Of a DNA stretch of 6,595 nucleotides, positions 5,826 to 6,595 are shown in pieces (within the stretch, counting starts at the first letter, position 1; every line of letters begins with the position of its first letter). Location of the stretch: NCBI GenBank assembly GCA_030625525.1, contig DAOUQR010000063.1, forward strand, positions 1-6,595, given 5' to 3'. This DNA is from Pseudomonadota bacterium. GTDB taxonomy: Bacteria > Pseudomonadota > Gammaproteobacteria > DAOUQR01. Both the position numbers and the translations under genes were made by a program. Under the pieces are notes generated by a model that was given only the letters and a program-made list of their open reading frames with translations, was not told the origin of the DNA and did no database searches.

Positions 5826-6595
5826 ATGAAACATTTAACATTAACTTACACGAGTCTGATTTTTATATTGTTACTCTTTAGCCAGCTATGTCTAGCTGCC
5901 GGTATCACCGCCACCGTTGATACAAGGCGTGTCACGCTTGGGGATACCATTAACCTAACGTTCACCTTCACTGATGCTTCTCAGATGACGCAACCCAATT
6001 TAACACTGCTCAAAAATAATTTTGAATTATTAAACACGTCCAGCTCTACCCATGTTAACGTTGTTAACGGCACGACGCATATGCAAATGAAGTTAGTGTA
6101 TACACTTGTCCCCATAAAACAGGGGCGACTGACCATTCCGTCATTTAAATTCGGCAGACTATCAACTCAACCCATTATCATTCGGGTCACAGCGCAATCA
6201 CTCAATCAAGCATTCTTAAATAATAAACCCGTCATTATTAAAACATCCGTCAACACCCATGCCCCCTACGTTCAGCAACAAGTAATTTATACAGTTAAAT
6301 TATTTTATCGAAAAGCCATTAGCAATTATGTCCTCACTGATCCAAATCTCCCTAACGCAATGGTTTTAAAAATTGGAACTGACCGTAGCTATGAAACAAG
6401 CCGAAATCAGCAACGTTACAAAGTATTAGAACGAGATTATGTTGTTTTCCCACAAAAAAGCGGTAAACAAAATATCACGCCTCCCGTATTAACCGGATTT
6501 ATAGGTGCCGATATTCAAGCGCGGCAATTCCCTGGATTCATGATGGGCGGCGGCAAACCTATTCGAACGATTGGGAATAGCATCAAATTAAACGT
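5826..6595 (+). CDS. batD: BatD-like protein, N-terminal part (3' truncated by window)
   Basis: An open frame runs from ATG 5826 to the window edge: 256 full codons and two bases of the next, without a stop. The N-terminus (MKHLTLTYTS, then a Leu-rich core, ending LCLAAG) is a Sec signal peptide with likely cleavage after Ala24 or Ala25; Cys22 does not sit in a lipobox. The mature start ITATVDTRRVTLGDTINLTF (27-46) and later segments such as NFELLNTSSS, YTLVPIKQGRLTIPSF and VIYTVKLFYRK are typical of the BatD ('oxygen tolerance') family, a beta-rich extracytoplasmic protein that usually has a C-terminal transmembrane helix, here beyond the window. A family-like Gly-rich stretch (FPGFMMGGGKP) is near the end. 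It follows batC by 13 nt with an AAGGGG site, in the usual last position of the bat cluster. Presumably it works with BatA/BatB at the outer face of the inner membrane; its molecular activity is unknown. Confidence 0.9.
   Translation, partial: MKHLTLTYTSLIFILLLFSQLCLAAGITATVDTRRVTLGDTINLTFTFTDASQMTQPNLTLLKNNFELLNTSSSTHVNVVNGTTHMQMKLVYTLVPIKQGRLTIPSFKFGRLSTQPIIIRVTAQSLNQAFLNNKPVIIKTSVNTHAPYVQQQVIYTVKLFYRKAISNYVLTDPNLPNAMVLKIGTDRSYETSRNQQRYKVLERDYVVFPQKSGKQNITPPVLTGFIGADIQARQFPGFMMGGGKPIRTIGNSIKLN

Noticed and set aside
1..6595. A previously undescribed biological system
   Set aside because: Every gene matches a known family in a known order (PBP1A, then the moxR/bat cluster). The cluster's function is unclear, but its composition is not new; no mobile element, toxin-antitoxin or defence signature is present.

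Overview
The window is one continuous, plus-strand gene block. It opens inside the 3' end of a class A penicillin-binding protein gene of PBP1A (mrcA/ponA) type and continues into a gene cluster of the MoxR/Bat ('aerotolerance') type: moxR AAA+ ATPase, a DUF58 protein, a small DUF4381 membrane protein, two paralogous membrane-anchored von Willebrand factor A (VWA) proteins (BatA and BatB), a TPR protein (BatC), and the first 256 codons of a BatD-like protein cut off by the window end. No RNA gene, mobile element, CRISPR array or convincing rho-independent terminator is visible. No gene-free stretch exceeds about 50 bases.

Organism: the protein signatures suit a gammaproteobacterium: a PBP1A with a short C-terminal tail, and the MoxR-DUF58-DUF4381-BatA-BatB-TPR-BatD order with the DUF4381 'DIHLP...WWPLAPGW' signature. 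The base composition is AT-leaning, with many Lys/Asn/Gln codons ending in A or T. A low-GC lineage such as the Legionellales/Coxiella-like groups would fit, but that is inference; the sequence alone does not fix the genus.

Layout: mrcA 3' end (1-654); 51 nt gap with a strong Shine-Dalgarno and at most a weak promoter; moxR (706-1698); DUF58 (1712-2608); DUF4381 (2592-3062, 17 nt overlap with DUF58); batA (3079-4074); batB (4071-5066, start moved to an ATGA overlap with batA); batC (5060-5812, 7 nt overlap with batB); batD (5826 to beyond 6595). Junctions from moxR onward are between a 17 nt overlap and a 16 nt gap, which argues for one polycistronic transcript with translational coupling.

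How the genes may work together: in this family a cytosolic MoxR AAA+ ATPase is thought to act as a chaperone-like remodeller on VWA/MIDAS proteins. Here DUF58 (soluble), BatA and BatB (anchored by transmembrane helices) are the VWA partners. DUF4381, BatC (signal peptide plus TPR) and BatD (signal peptide, beta-rich extracytoplasmic domain) would complete an envelope complex. The biochemical function of such complexes is still poorly defined; oxygen tolerance, stress resistance and envelope integrity have been proposed. Linkage to a peptidoglycan synthase gene gives a mild hint towards an envelope role. The least ordinary points are the separate batB and batC genes that meet exactly at a membrane linker, the 91-residue Lys/Gln/Asn linker of BatC with A8 tracts, and the different completeness of the metal-site (MIDAS) motifs in the three VWA proteins.
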